Positions 17,395-25,713 of a stretch of DNA of 64,000 bases are shown here, in pieces; position 1 is the first letter of the stretch; every line of letters begins with the position of its first letter. The notes under the pieces are model-generated. The model searched no databases. It had not been told where the DNA came from and was given only the letters and a program-made list of their open reading frames with translations. The DNA is from DASSFZ01 sp035292585 (GTDB lineage: Bacteria > Chloroflexota > Anaerolineae > Fen-1058). Where the stretch lies: positions 38,688 through 102,687 of the forward strand of contig DATDPU010000057.1 of assembly GCA_035292585.1 (NCBI GenBank). The letters are read 5' to 3'. The translations under genes were made by a program, and so were the position numbers.

Positions 17395-18729
17395 ATGATA
17401 TCTAGAAATTTCACTCGATACTTCGCGCGGCTGGGGCTGATCGCTGTGCTGGTCTGCACCACCTTCCTCACGGCAGGCAGCGACACGACCAGCGCCCAGC
17501 AGGCCACCTGGCCCGTGGCAGGCGTGATCTGCACCACCAACGCAACCGCGACCTTCACCTTGACGACACAGGAAGGCTACATCTATCTGCCGGATGGGAA
17601 TGTCGTCTACATGTGGGGCTTGAGCGAAGGGAACAATCCGTTCCAACATCCCAGCCCGGTGCTGTGCGTCAACGAAGGCGACACGGTGACCGTCGTCCTC
17701 CACAACACACTGCCGGAGGCCATTTCCCTCATCTTCCCCGGCCAGGCGGATGTGCTGGCTAACGGCGCTCCGGCCCAGCCGCAGTTCGACGCCGGTGGGA
17801 ATCTGGTTTCGCTGGCTCAGACCGCGGCAGCCAGTGGCGGCTCGGTGACCTACAGCTTCGTAGCGAGCAAGCCGGGCACGTTCTTGTACGAAAGCGGGAC
17901 GGATGCGCTGAAGCAGGTGAACATGGGCCTGTTCGGCGCGCTCATCGTCCGGCCGGCGCTGAATAACCCGGCGAACGGCGAAACCTATGCCTACAATGAC
18001 GCCACGACCCGATACAAACCCTCGACCGAGTTCATCCTGATCCTGTCCGAGCTCGACCCAATGCTGCACGCCGCGGTCGAGATGCGGCAGCCCTACGACC
18101 TGAGCCAGTACCACGTCCGGTATTGGCTGATCAACGGCCGCAGCTTTCCAGACACAATCGCGGGAAACGGGGCAGCCTGGCTGCCCGACCAACCCTACAG
18201 TTCACTCGTGTACATTCACCCGCTCAACACAACGGCCGCACCGAGTGACCCGGCCTACAACCCCTACCCCGCCCTGATGCGCTACGTGAACGTGACGACT
18301 GAGGACCAGTCCTGGCATCCTCACGGCAATCACCAACGCGTCATCGCCCAAGACAGCAACCTGTTGGTCGGGCCTGGCGGCGTGGATCTGTCGTACGAGA
18401 AGTTCGCGGTGCTGATCGGCCCCGGCCAGACGTGGGACATGCTGTTCGACTGGCGCGATGCGGAAAACTGGGATCCGGTCACCAATCCGATCCCCGTTAC
18501 GATCCCGCAACTCCAGAACCTGGTGCCCGGCCCGTTCTACAGCGGCAGTCCTTACCTGGGCAATCTGGATACCTTGCCGGTGGGCACGCAGGCGCTGAAC
18601 CAATGCGGCGAGTACTATCACATCGCCCACAGCCACCAACTGCAAAAGATCACGGCCTGGGGCATGGTCTTGAGCGGCTACATCACGTTTTCCCGGATCG
18701 ACCCGCCGCTACCGAATCAGTGCCCGTAA
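17395..18729 (+). CDS. Secreted multicopper-oxidase paralogue with altered copper sites
   Basis: The start is the ATG at 17395 with GAGGAG upstream. The 444-residue protein has a Sec-type signal peptide (about 1-35) and two cupredoxin-like halves. In the first half the usual His motifs are replaced (LHNTLPEAISLIFPG; FLYESGTDALKQVNMG). In the second half WHPHGNH (His308, His310) is kept, but the type-1 region reads YHIAHSHQLQKITAWGM, with Ser413 where Cys is expected and Lys418 where His is expected. It therefore probably binds copper poorly or only at one site. Gap to the preceding gene is 19 bases, so one operon. A partner or scaffold role is likely. Confidence 0.85.
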   Translation: MISRNFTRYFARLGLIAVLVCTTFLTAGSDTTSAQQATWPVAGVICTTNATATFTLTTQEGYIYLPDGNVVYMWGLSEGNNPFQHPSPVLCVNEGDTVTVVLHNTLPEAISLIFPGQADVLANGAPAQPQFDAGGNLVSLAQTAAASGGSVTYSFVASKPGTFLYESGTDALKQVNMGLFGALIVRPALNNPANGETYAYNDATTRYKPSTEFILILSELDPMLHAAVEMRQPYDLSQYHVRYWLINGRSFPDTIAGNGAAWLPDQPYSSLVYIHPLNTTAAPSDPAYNPYPALMRYVNVTTEDQSWHPHGNHQRVIAQDSNLLVGPGGVDLSYEKFAVLIGPGQTWDMLFDWRDAENWDPVTNPIPVTIPQLQNLVPGPFYSGSPYLGNLDTLPVGTQALNQCGEYYHIAHSHQLQKITAWGMVLSGYITFSRIDPPLPNQCP

Positions 18730-18746
18730 CAGTGAGGGGGATGACA

Positions 18747-21700
18747 ATGAACAAGATACGACGTTACTTGATACTGGCCGGCGTGTCTTTGCTGATCGTG
18801 GCGCTGGCCGCCTTCGCAGTCGGTGGGCACTCGCGGGCACAGGCCGCTTCACTGGGTGAAGCATCAGCACGGCAAGCCGCCGTTCCTCTGCCCACGGCCA
18901 CCTGCACGCTCGTGGGGTCAACGCGGACATGCGAGCTGTGGGCCAAGGCTGGCTCGATGGCATTGCCCGGCCCCGTCATAGTCCCGATCTGGGGTTTTGC
19001 CGACACCGCCGCCGGCGCGGCTCAACTGCCCGGCCCGGTCCTGATCGGGAACGAGGGCGAGACCCTCGAAGTGATCCTCCACAACGACCTGGCGGGTGAG
19101 GCGGTTGCGCTGGCCTTCCCCGGCCTGGAGAACTGGCAACCCGACCTGGTTGGCGCGACCAGCGGGGCGTCAACGACGTACAGCATCCAGCTGTCGAACG
19201 TGGGCACGTACCTGTACGAAGCAGGCCTGACCATGAACGGGACACGCCAGATCGCGATGGGCTTGTTTGGCGCGCTGATCGTGCGGCCGGCCGGCGCTCC
19301 TACGCAGGCATATCCTGATGCGGCCACTACCTTCGGCAGCGAGGCGCTGCTCGTCCTGAGCGAGATCGACCCTGCCTTTAACGCCAATCCCAACAGCTTC
19401 AAGTTGGAAAACCTTAAGCCCAAGTACTGGCTGATCAACGGCAAGGTTTACCCGGAGACAGAACCGATCGATGCGCTCGCGGGCAGCACACTCCTGCTGC
19501 GGTACGTGAACGCCAGCAGCAGACATCACGCGATGGGGCTGCTGGGCCAGCAGCAAACAGTCGTGGCGGCCGATGGCGTACCTTTCACATATCCGCGCAC
19601 GGCCGTTGCGGAAGTGGTCTGGCCCGGCCAGTCGGTCGACTCGTTGGTGCAGATACCGGCCAGCGCTCTGGCCGGCGCCCGGTATCCACTGTACGAGACC
19701 GGGTTGTATCTGCACAACGCCGGACGCCGGCTGCTGCCAGGCGGCCCGACAGCCTTTGGCGGGATGCTGACCTTTATCCAAGTTGGCACAGGCGGCGCGC
19801 CGACTGACACCGGCCCAGTCGCATCCGGTGTTGCCGTCGCGCCCACGCGCACGACCGGGGCGAGCGGCGTCACGCTCTCGGCGACGCTTGACGACAGCGC
19901 GACGGGTATCGCCGAAAACGTGATCGCAGCCGAGTACTTTATCGGCGCATCCGTAGCGCCCGGGGCAGGCACTCCGCTCGCGGTCACTCCAGGTGTTGCA
20001 GTCAACGTGTCGGTCGCGATCCCGGCCTCCGACTTGCTCGCCTGGGCCAGCGGCAACTATACGTTCTACGTGCGCGGCCAGGACGCAAGCGGCGACTGGG
20101 GCGCGACGGGTTCCGCCGTCCTCAAGCTAGACAAGACGGGACCGGCCACGACCGGCATGAGCCTGACGCCTAACCCGGTCAACAGCGCGGCGGTCAATAT
20201 CCAGGCGACTGGCGATGAGAGCGCCACCGGCGGCGGAACTGTCGTCGCGGCGACGTACACGATCGCTGGCGGCGCCGCACAGCCCTTGGCGCTGAACGGC
20301 GCGGCGGCTCCGGTGAGGAGCCTCACCGCTACCATCCCACAACTAACCGTAGCCGCGTTGGCCGAGGGCCAGCACACTATCAGTATCATCAGCCAGGACG
20401 ACCTGGGCAATCTGGGCACGCCCGGCGTAATCACACTGCTGGTGGACCGGAGCGGGCCGGCGGCGAACAATGTTGTGGTCACGCCTGCCACGCTCTCGCT
20501 GGTCGGCACGCCTTCCGCGACCAGTATCCGCGTAACTGCCAGCATCCAAGACGTTCTGGCGTCCGGCATTCAGTCCAACCTGACGACGGCCGAGGTCTTC
20601 ATCAATGCGGCCGGCGCACCCGGCACCGGCGCGGCAATGTTCCCGTCGGACGGCCTGTTCAACGAGATCAGCGAGGCCGTGTACCTCAACATCCCGGTCA
20701 GCAGCTTTACGCAGCTCTCACGAGGGCCGCACCCGATCTATGTGCACGGCAAGGATACGGCGGGCAACTGGGGCGCCCTGGGAAGCGGCACAATCACGAT
20801 CGACCGAGGGACTGCGGCGGACACAAGTGGGCCTAACGTGACATCGCTCGCCGCCGCGCCCAACCCGTTCCTCACTGCCACCAGCGTGGCCTTGACGGCG
20901 CTAGCTTCCGATGTCGGCAATATGTCGAATGTCACTGCGGCGGAATGGTACTTTGGCGCCGATCCAGGCCGCGGCCTTGGGACTGCCATGCAGGCCACGG
21001 ATGGCGCCTTTGATAGTACGGTCGAGAATATCGCGGCAACCATCAACGTGACGGGCTGGCCCGCCACTCGCACCGTGTTCGTGCGGGCCAGAGATGCAGC
21101 TGGCAACTGGAGCGCTGTGGCGAGCGTACTCATCGAGCGGGGCTTTGTCGACACCACCGGGCCTAACGTGACAGCGCTCACCGCCGCGCCTAACCCCACT
21201 AATGGGGCGGCGAGCGTGACGCTGGCGGCCACGGCGACCGATCCAGCTGCGGGCGGGCCTGCGTCGAACATCGCAGCGGCCGAGTGGTTCGAGGGCGTCG
21301 ATCCTGGCGCGGGTTTGGCTACGGCAATGACGGCCACAGACGGCGCGTTCAATAGCCCCAGCGAAGCGATCGGCGCGACGATCAATGTGAGCGCCTGGAC
21401 GCCTGGCAACCACACCGTATCCGTGCGGGCCAGGGATGCAGCCGGCAACTGGGGCGGCCTGGCTACCACCGTCGTCGCAGTGACGACTCCATCGACCGTG
21501 TACTTCTCGACGTTCGGCAATACCAACCCGCCGGGCGTGGGCGGCACGGCGGACGATGCGGATATCTATCTCTGGAACGGCGCCGCCTTCAGCCGGGTGT
21601 TCGATGTCACCATCGCAGGCAACGTCGACGGCCTGGACGTGGTTGACGCCACTCACTTCTACTTGTCGTTCGTCGACAACGCCACCGTGCCCGGTCTCGG

Positions 21701-21821
21701 CACAGTCCAGGACGAGGATGTCGTCTACTATAACGCCGGTACCTGGTCGGTGTACTTTGACGGTACCGCGCGCGGCTTGACCGCCGGCAACCAGGATGTG
21801 GATGCGTTCGATATTCCGTGA
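18747..21821 (+). CDS. Cupredoxin-like protein without copper ligands, fused to Ig-like repeats
   Basis: ATG 18747 (6-7 bases after GAGGGGG) is preferred over ATG 18741. The 1024-residue product has a signal peptide (to about 32) and an MCO-like part (about 45-350) aligned with the 17395 protein: EVILHNDLAGEAVALAFPG, TYLYEAGLTMNG, MGLFGALIVRP and KYWLINGKVYP. No HxH or HCH motif remains. About five Ig-like repeats of 95-115 residues follow, with repeated FVRARDAAGNW-type and TGPNVT-type motifs. A C-terminal module (FSTFGNTNPPG, GTVQDEDVVYYN, ending DVDAFDIP) matches the end of the 10111 protein. It is probably a structural surface component. Confidence 0.85.
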   Translation: MNKIRRYLILAGVSLLIVALAAFAVGGHSRAQAASLGEASARQAAVPLPTATCTLVGSTRTCELWAKAGSMALPGPVIVPIWGFADTAAGAAQLPGPVLIGNEGETLEVILHNDLAGEAVALAFPGLENWQPDLVGATSGASTTYSIQLSNVGTYLYEAGLTMNGTRQIAMGLFGALIVRPAGAPTQAYPDAATTFGSEALLVLSEIDPAFNANPNSFKLENLKPKYWLINGKVYPETEPIDALAGSTLLLRYVNASSRHHAMGLLGQQQTVVAADGVPFTYPRTAVAEVVWPGQSVDSLVQIPASALAGARYPLYETGLYLHNAGRRLLPGGPTAFGGMLTFIQVGTGGAPTDTGPVASGVAVAPTRTTGASGVTLSATLDDSATGIAENVIAAEYFIGASVAPGAGTPLAVTPGVAVNVSVAIPASDLLAWASGNYTFYVRGQDASGDWGATGSAVLKLDKTGPATTGMSLTPNPVNSAAVNIQATGDESATGGGTVVAATYTIAGGAAQPLALNGAAAPVRSLTATIPQLTVAALAEGQHTISIISQDDLGNLGTPGVITLLVDRSGPAANNVVVTPATLSLVGTPSATSIRVTASIQDVLASGIQSNLTTAEVFINAAGAPGTGAAMFPSDGLFNEISEAVYLNIPVSSFTQLSRGPHPIYVHGKDTAGNWGALGSGTITIDRGTAADTSGPNVTSLAAAPNPFLTATSVALTALASDVGNMSNVTAAEWYFGADPGRGLGTAMQATDGAFDSTVENIAATINVTGWPATRTVFVRARDAAGNWSAVASVLIERGFVDTTGPNVTALTAAPNPTNGAASVTLAATATDPAAGGPASNIAAAEWFEGVDPGAGLATAMTATDGAFNSPSEAIGATINVSAWTPGNHTVSVRARDAAGNWGGLATTVVAVTTPSTVYFSTFGNTNPPGVGGTADDADIYLWNGAAFSRVFDVTIAGNVDGLDVVDATHFYLSFVDNATVPGLGTVQDEDVVYYNAGTWSVYFDGTARGLTAGNQDVDAFDIP

Positions 21822-21844
21822 GTAGGAACTTGATCGTGTTCTAA

Positions 21845-21890
21845 CGCATCGGGAAGCCGGTGCTCGTTAAAGGCCGAGCTTCCCGATGCG
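21845..21890 (+). terminator. Hairpin after the third cupredoxin gene
   Basis: A 13-bp perfect stem CGCATCGGGAAGC/GCTTCCCGATGCG (21845-21857 with 21878-21890) with a 20-nt loop. No U tract. It separates the exoprotein genes from the transporter block and may cause partial termination. Confidence 0.45.
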
Positions 21891-21923
21891 CCGGAGATTA
21901 GCTTCCGTACTACAGGAGTCAGA

Positions 21924-22415
21924 ATGGCCCATTCAGTGATCGCCCCATCCATCCCGCGCCGCACGGCCGGGCTGAGCGCCAAAGTGGTTTTGCCCATCGT
22001 GGTTCTGCTGATGCTGGTTGGCCTCTTCTTGTACCTCCGCGCGGCCAATGCTTCGGCCGCGCCCGGTGAACGCTATGCTCTTCCGATCAGCGCGGCTATC
22101 GAAGAGAAGTTTGGAGTGCGCTTTACGTTCCTGGCCGTGACCGCCGGGGGCGGCCTGATTGACCTGCGTTACCGGATCGTGGACGCGGGTAAAGCCAAGA
22201 ATTTTGGACACTATACCGAGACGGCGCCCATGCTGATCGCGGAAGACAGCGGCGCGATCATCGACGTCACGAAACATGGTCTCCATAACCATCGCGTACA
22301 ACCCGGCCTCGTCTTTCACGTGTTGTTCCGCAACACGGGGAGCGCGATCCAAACGGGTAAGCCCGTAACCATCCAGGTCGGCGACTTGAAGCTCGAACAC
22401 GTGCTGGTTCAATAA
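21924..22415 (+). CDS. Single-pass membrane-anchored extracytoplasmic protein
   Basis: The 163-residue product starts at an ATG with AGGAG upstream. One membrane helix (about residues 18-40) anchors a beta-rich outer domain of about 120 residues containing LIDLRYRIVDAGKAKNFGHY, then THHG-like VTKHGLHNHRVQPG with three histidines. I do not recognise a family. Its place between the cupredoxins and the FtsX permeases suggests an accessory that binds cargo or metal for the transporter; the histidine cluster supports metal binding only weakly. Confidence 0.75.
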   Translation: MAHSVIAPSIPRRTAGLSAKVVLPIVVLLMLVGLFLYLRAANASAAPGERYALPISAAIEEKFGVRFTFLAVTAGGGLIDLRYRIVDAGKAKNFGHYTETAPMLIAEDSGAIIDVTKHGLHNHRVQPGLVFHVLFRNTGSAIQTGKPVTIQVGDLKLEHVLVQ

Positions 22416-22440
22416 ATATACTCAGTCAAAGGTCGAGCCG

Positions 22441-22459
22441 CCAGACCTGCGAGGTCTGG
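22441..22459. repeat. AGACCT-n-AGGTCT mini-palindrome, copy 2
   Basis: CCAGACCT/AGGTCTGG with a 3-nt loop, directly before the first permease gene. The same palindrome type occurs at 8942 and 55372. Confidence 0.5.
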
Positions 22460-22467
22460 CCGAGGAA

Positions 22468-23664
22468 ATGCGGGTGAGCCTGATCCGACTTGTCGTCAAG
22501 AATATCGTGGGCAGCGGCTTCAGGAGCGCGGCGATCTTCCTGGGCGCGGCCCTGGTCGCCGGCTTTGCCATCCTCGCGACGCTCGTGGTGCGGGGGGCGG
22601 AGGCCAGCCTGCAGCGCAGCCTCGATCGGCTGGGTGCGGATATCGTCGTCTTTCCCTGGGGCACGCGGCTGGAGGAGATGCAGGGCGGGCATCTCATGAA
22701 AATCACGACGTCCGGTTGGATACCCAGCTCCTACGTACACCGGCTGTCGACCGTGCCAGGTATCGAGGCCATCTCCCCCCAGCTCTACCTGTTGACCGTG
22801 CAGGGGACCGCGTATTGCTCGATGCCGGAGATGTACGTGGTCGCTTTTGATCCCGCGACAGACTTTATCTTGCAGTCCTGGATCGACGCGCGCCTGTATC
22901 GCGATCTCCAGGTCGGCGAGGCCATCGGCGGCAGTCACGTCTTTGATCCAGGCGGCGGCCTCGCGCTAGAGGGGTATCCGCTGAAGTTGGTGGGGAATCT
23001 GGCGACGACAGGCACCGACCTGGACCAGACCTTGTTCGTCAGCCTGGAGACGGCGCAAGATATGGCCCAGTTTTCGCAGATGCACCCCACAAATGCGATC
23101 AAGATCGTGCCGCAAAGTGTCACCACGGCCCTGGTACGGGTCAAGCACGGCAACGAACCGAGGAGCGTCGCCATTCAAATCTCGGAAAGAGTGCCCGGTG
23201 TGATCCCCATCGAGAACGTCGGGATGTTCCAGGCCCAACGCGGCCAGATCATCGGCCTGATGACCACTGTGCTCGGCCTGCTGGTCACCATCTGGCTGCT
23301 GGCGATCGGGTTTGTCGGCCTGGTGTTCACGATGACAGTCAACGCGCGCCGGCGCGAGATTGGGGTCTTGCGCGCGATCGGCTGTCCCCAGACCTTTGTC
23401 GTCCGCTCGCTTCTGCTCGAAGGCGCAGTGCTCGGCCTGGGCGGGGGAAGCGTGGGGATCGCGCTCTCGGCGCTGGGCGCTTTTGTCCTGCAGGATCGAA
23501 TCGTCCAGTCGCTGCGCCTGCCGTTCGTGTTTCCTGCGCTGGATTCGATCTTGATCCTGGCGCTGGGCGGATTGGCGCTGGCTATGCTGAGTGTGGCTAT
23601 CGCCGCGCTCTTCCCGGCCCTCCGCATCAGCCGCCAGGAGCCGGCGCTGACGATGAGGGAATGA
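22468..23664 (+). CDS. FtsX-type ABC permease, first of a pair
   Basis: This 398-residue MacB/FtsX-family permease has an N-terminal membrane helix (SLIRLVVKNIVGSGFRS, then about 22-42), a large extracytoplasmic domain (about 45-270) and three C-terminal helices. The RRREIGVLRAIG motif typical of FtsX cytoplasmic loops lies before the last two helices. The outer domain contains YCSMPEM (Cys117), which is conserved in the second permease, and the C-terminus ends in RISRQEPALTMRE. The permease works with the ATPase at 24915 to move substrate across or out of the membrane, or to drive a mechanical change as MacB does. Confidence 0.9.
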   Translation: MRVSLIRLVVKNIVGSGFRSAAIFLGAALVAGFAILATLVVRGAEASLQRSLDRLGADIVVFPWGTRLEEMQGGHLMKITTSGWIPSSYVHRLSTVPGIEAISPQLYLLTVQGTAYCSMPEMYVVAFDPATDFILQSWIDARLYRDLQVGEAIGGSHVFDPGGGLALEGYPLKLVGNLATTGTDLDQTLFVSLETAQDMAQFSQMHPTNAIKIVPQSVTTALVRVKHGNEPRSVAIQISERVPGVIPIENVGMFQAQRGQIIGLMTTVLGLLVTIWLLAIGFVGLVFTMTVNARRREIGVLRAIGCPQTFVVRSLLLEGAVLGLGGGSVGIALSALGAFVLQDRIVQSLRLPFVFPALDSILILALGGLALAMLSVAIAALFPALRISRQEPALTMRE

Positions 23665-23667
23665 CAT

Positions 23668-23700
23668 GCTTACGCACTACGTATTCCGTAGTGCGTAAGC
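23668..23700. repeat. Hairpin of the GTGCGTATTCCGTA family
   Basis: A 14-bp stem GCTTACGCACTACG/CGTAGTGCGTAAGC around a TATTC loop sits between the two permease genes. Related palindromes lie at 50311-50368 and 62740-62795. Confidence 0.6.
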
Positions 23701-23720
23701 CGCAGCGGAGAGAATTGCGT

Positions 23721-24914
23721 ATGAGCTTGCTTGGATTTGTAGTGAGAAATATCGCGGGCAGTAAGTTCAAGAGTTGGGTCGTCGGTTTATGCGCGGCGAT
23801 CATGGCCGGTTTTGTGATCGCGACCACGCTGGTCCTGGGCGGCGCGCGCGAGAGCCTGAACCTGGCTTTGGAGCGTCTGGGGGCAGATATCATCGTGGTG
23901 CCGGCCGGGGCGGAGTCGAAGGTAGAGAATGCGTTCCTGATGGGAGCGCCGGTGACGGCGTGGATGCCCCGCTCCACGCTCGACGAGATAGCGTCCATCC
24001 CCGGCGTGGAAACCGTCTCGCCGCAGTTGTTTCTCGCCACCCTACGCGGCGCGACGTGCTGCTCCATGCCGGAAATGTTTTTGATCGCCTATGAACCGGA
24101 AACCGACTTTACCCTGCGGCCGTGGCTGGTGAAGAACCTCAAAGATGGGTTGCAGCTCGGCGAGGCGATTGGCGGCAGCTTTGTCTATCTGCCGCTGGGA
24201 ACCGAGAAGATCAAGATCTACGGCTACGACGTCGACCTGCAGGGCAACCTGTCACCGACCGGCACCGGGCTGGATCAGAGCATGTTTTTCACGTTTGAGA
24301 CGGCCCGCGAGATCGCGCGCCTGTCCTATATGCAGGCCGAGCGCCCGCTGGAGATCGCGCGCGACAGCATCTCGGCGGCGCTGATCAAGATCGAGCCGGG
24401 AGCGAACCCGGCCGGCATCGTGAGCGAAATACAGGCCCGGCTCCCCGGCGTCACGCCGATCGAAAGCAGCCGGTTGTTTCAGACTCAACGCGAACAGATG
24501 TCGGCGCTGCTTAACAGCATCGTGGCGCTGCTGGTCATCACCTGGCTGCTCGCGCTCATCCTGACCGGCCTGGTGTTTTCGATCGCCGTCAACGAGCGGA
24601 AGCGCGAGATCGGCGTGCTCCGCGCGCTCGGCGCATCGCGGAAGTCGGTCGTGCAGTCCTTGCTGGGGGAGGCGCTGCTGGTGGCGCTGGCGGGTGGCGC
24701 AGTTGGCATCGGCCTGGCAACTCTGACGATCTGGCTCTTTCGGAACCTGATCATCCAAATCATGCGCGTGCCCTTCCTGTTTCCAGGGCCGCTGGCGCTG
24801 TCAGTCCTGATTGCCGAAGCGCTGGGGCTGGCGCTGGTCGGCGTCACCCTGTCCGCTCTGCTGCCTGCGCTCAGAATCAGCTTTCAGGAACCAGCCGTGA
24901 CCATGCGGGAGTGA
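23721..24914 (+). CDS. FtsX-type ABC permease, second of a pair
   Basis: The start is the ATG at 23721 with GGAGAG upstream. The 397-residue paralogue shares the whole architecture of the first permease: N-terminal helix, outer domain about 45-270, NERKREIGVLRALGASRKSV loop and C-terminal helices ending LRISFQEPAVTMRE. The outer motif reads CCSMPEM (Cys113, Cys114). The two probably form a heterodimer. The gene abuts the ATPase gene with no gap. The relic at 9434 most resembles this copy. Confidence 0.9.
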   Translation: MSLLGFVVRNIAGSKFKSWVVGLCAAIMAGFVIATTLVLGGARESLNLALERLGADIIVVPAGAESKVENAFLMGAPVTAWMPRSTLDEIASIPGVETVSPQLFLATLRGATCCSMPEMFLIAYEPETDFTLRPWLVKNLKDGLQLGEAIGGSFVYLPLGTEKIKIYGYDVDLQGNLSPTGTGLDQSMFFTFETAREIARLSYMQAERPLEIARDSISAALIKIEPGANPAGIVSEIQARLPGVTPIESSRLFQTQREQMSALLNSIVALLVITWLLALILTGLVFSIAVNERKREIGVLRALGASRKSVVQSLLGEALLVALAGGAVGIGLATLTIWLFRNLIIQIMRVPFLFPGPLALSVLIAEALGLALVGVTLSALLPALRISFQEPAVTMRE

Positions 24915-25607
24915 ATGATGATATCGCTGCTTGAAGTGACCAAGGTCTATAGCGTGGACAAAACGATGTCAGTCCCGGCCGTGCGCGGCGTGAACCTGAG
25001 CGTGGCGCGGGGGGAGTTCGTCGTCATCACCGGGCGGTCCGGCTCGGGCAAGACCACTCTGCTGAATCTGGTGGCCGGCCTCACCCGGCCGACTTCAGGA
25101 CGGGTGGTGCTGGACAACGTGGAAGCCTGGCTATTGCCCGATAAGCAACAGTCGGTGTTGCGTAACCAGAAGATCGGGTTCGTCTTCCAGTTTCCCAGCC
25201 TGATGCCGTCGCTGACCGCGCTCGAAAATGTGATGCTGCCGACGCTGTTTAGGAATGGCGCGACGAAACATGACGCCCACACGCGCGCGGTTAAACTCCT
25301 GGAGGAAGTCGGGCTTTCCGATAAGCTGACCGCTTTTCCCCGGCAGCTTTCAGCCGGACAACAACAGCGGGTGGTCATCGCGCGGGCCTTGATCAATCAA
25401 CCGGAGCTGCTGCTGGCCGATGAGCCGACGAGCGACCTGGATGAACAGACCGAAGCCGAGATTATGTCCTTATTCAAGGACATCCATAGCCGAACCGGCA
25501 TCACGCTTATGCTGGTCACCCACACCAGCGAGCTCGTGCCTTACGGCACGCGGGCGTTGCACATGGCAAGCGGGCAGATCGTCAATAACGAGAGGGTTGT
25601 TGCGTAG
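24915..25607 (+). CDS. MacB/LolD-type ABC transporter ATPase
   Basis: The 230-residue ATPase has Walker A GRSGSGKT, Q-loop FVFQFPSLMPSLTALENV, signature LSAGQQQRV, Walker B LLLADEPTSDLD and the H-loop VTHTSEL. The length and VPAVRGVNLSV start fit the MacB/LolD group, which pairs with FtsX-type permeases. The gene begins immediately after the second permease stop. It should power the transporter formed by the 22468 and 23721 products. Confidence 0.95.
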   Translation: MMISLLEVTKVYSVDKTMSVPAVRGVNLSVARGEFVVITGRSGSGKTTLLNLVAGLTRPTSGRVVLDNVEAWLLPDKQQSVLRNQKIGFVFQFPSLMPSLTALENVMLPTLFRNGATKHDAHTRAVKLLEEVGLSDKLTAFPRQLSAGQQQRVVIARALINQPELLLADEPTSDLDEQTEAEIMSLFKDIHSRTGITLMLVTHTSELVPYGTRALHMASGQIVNNERVVA

Positions 25608-25713
25608 GGCGAAGCAACGAATAAGCGCCGGATAAACGGATTCGGCTGCTTCGCCAGTTGCCGGGCCGCACAACGGACTGCGTGTTGTCGCGTGCTCAAA
25701 AAGGGACTCGATC

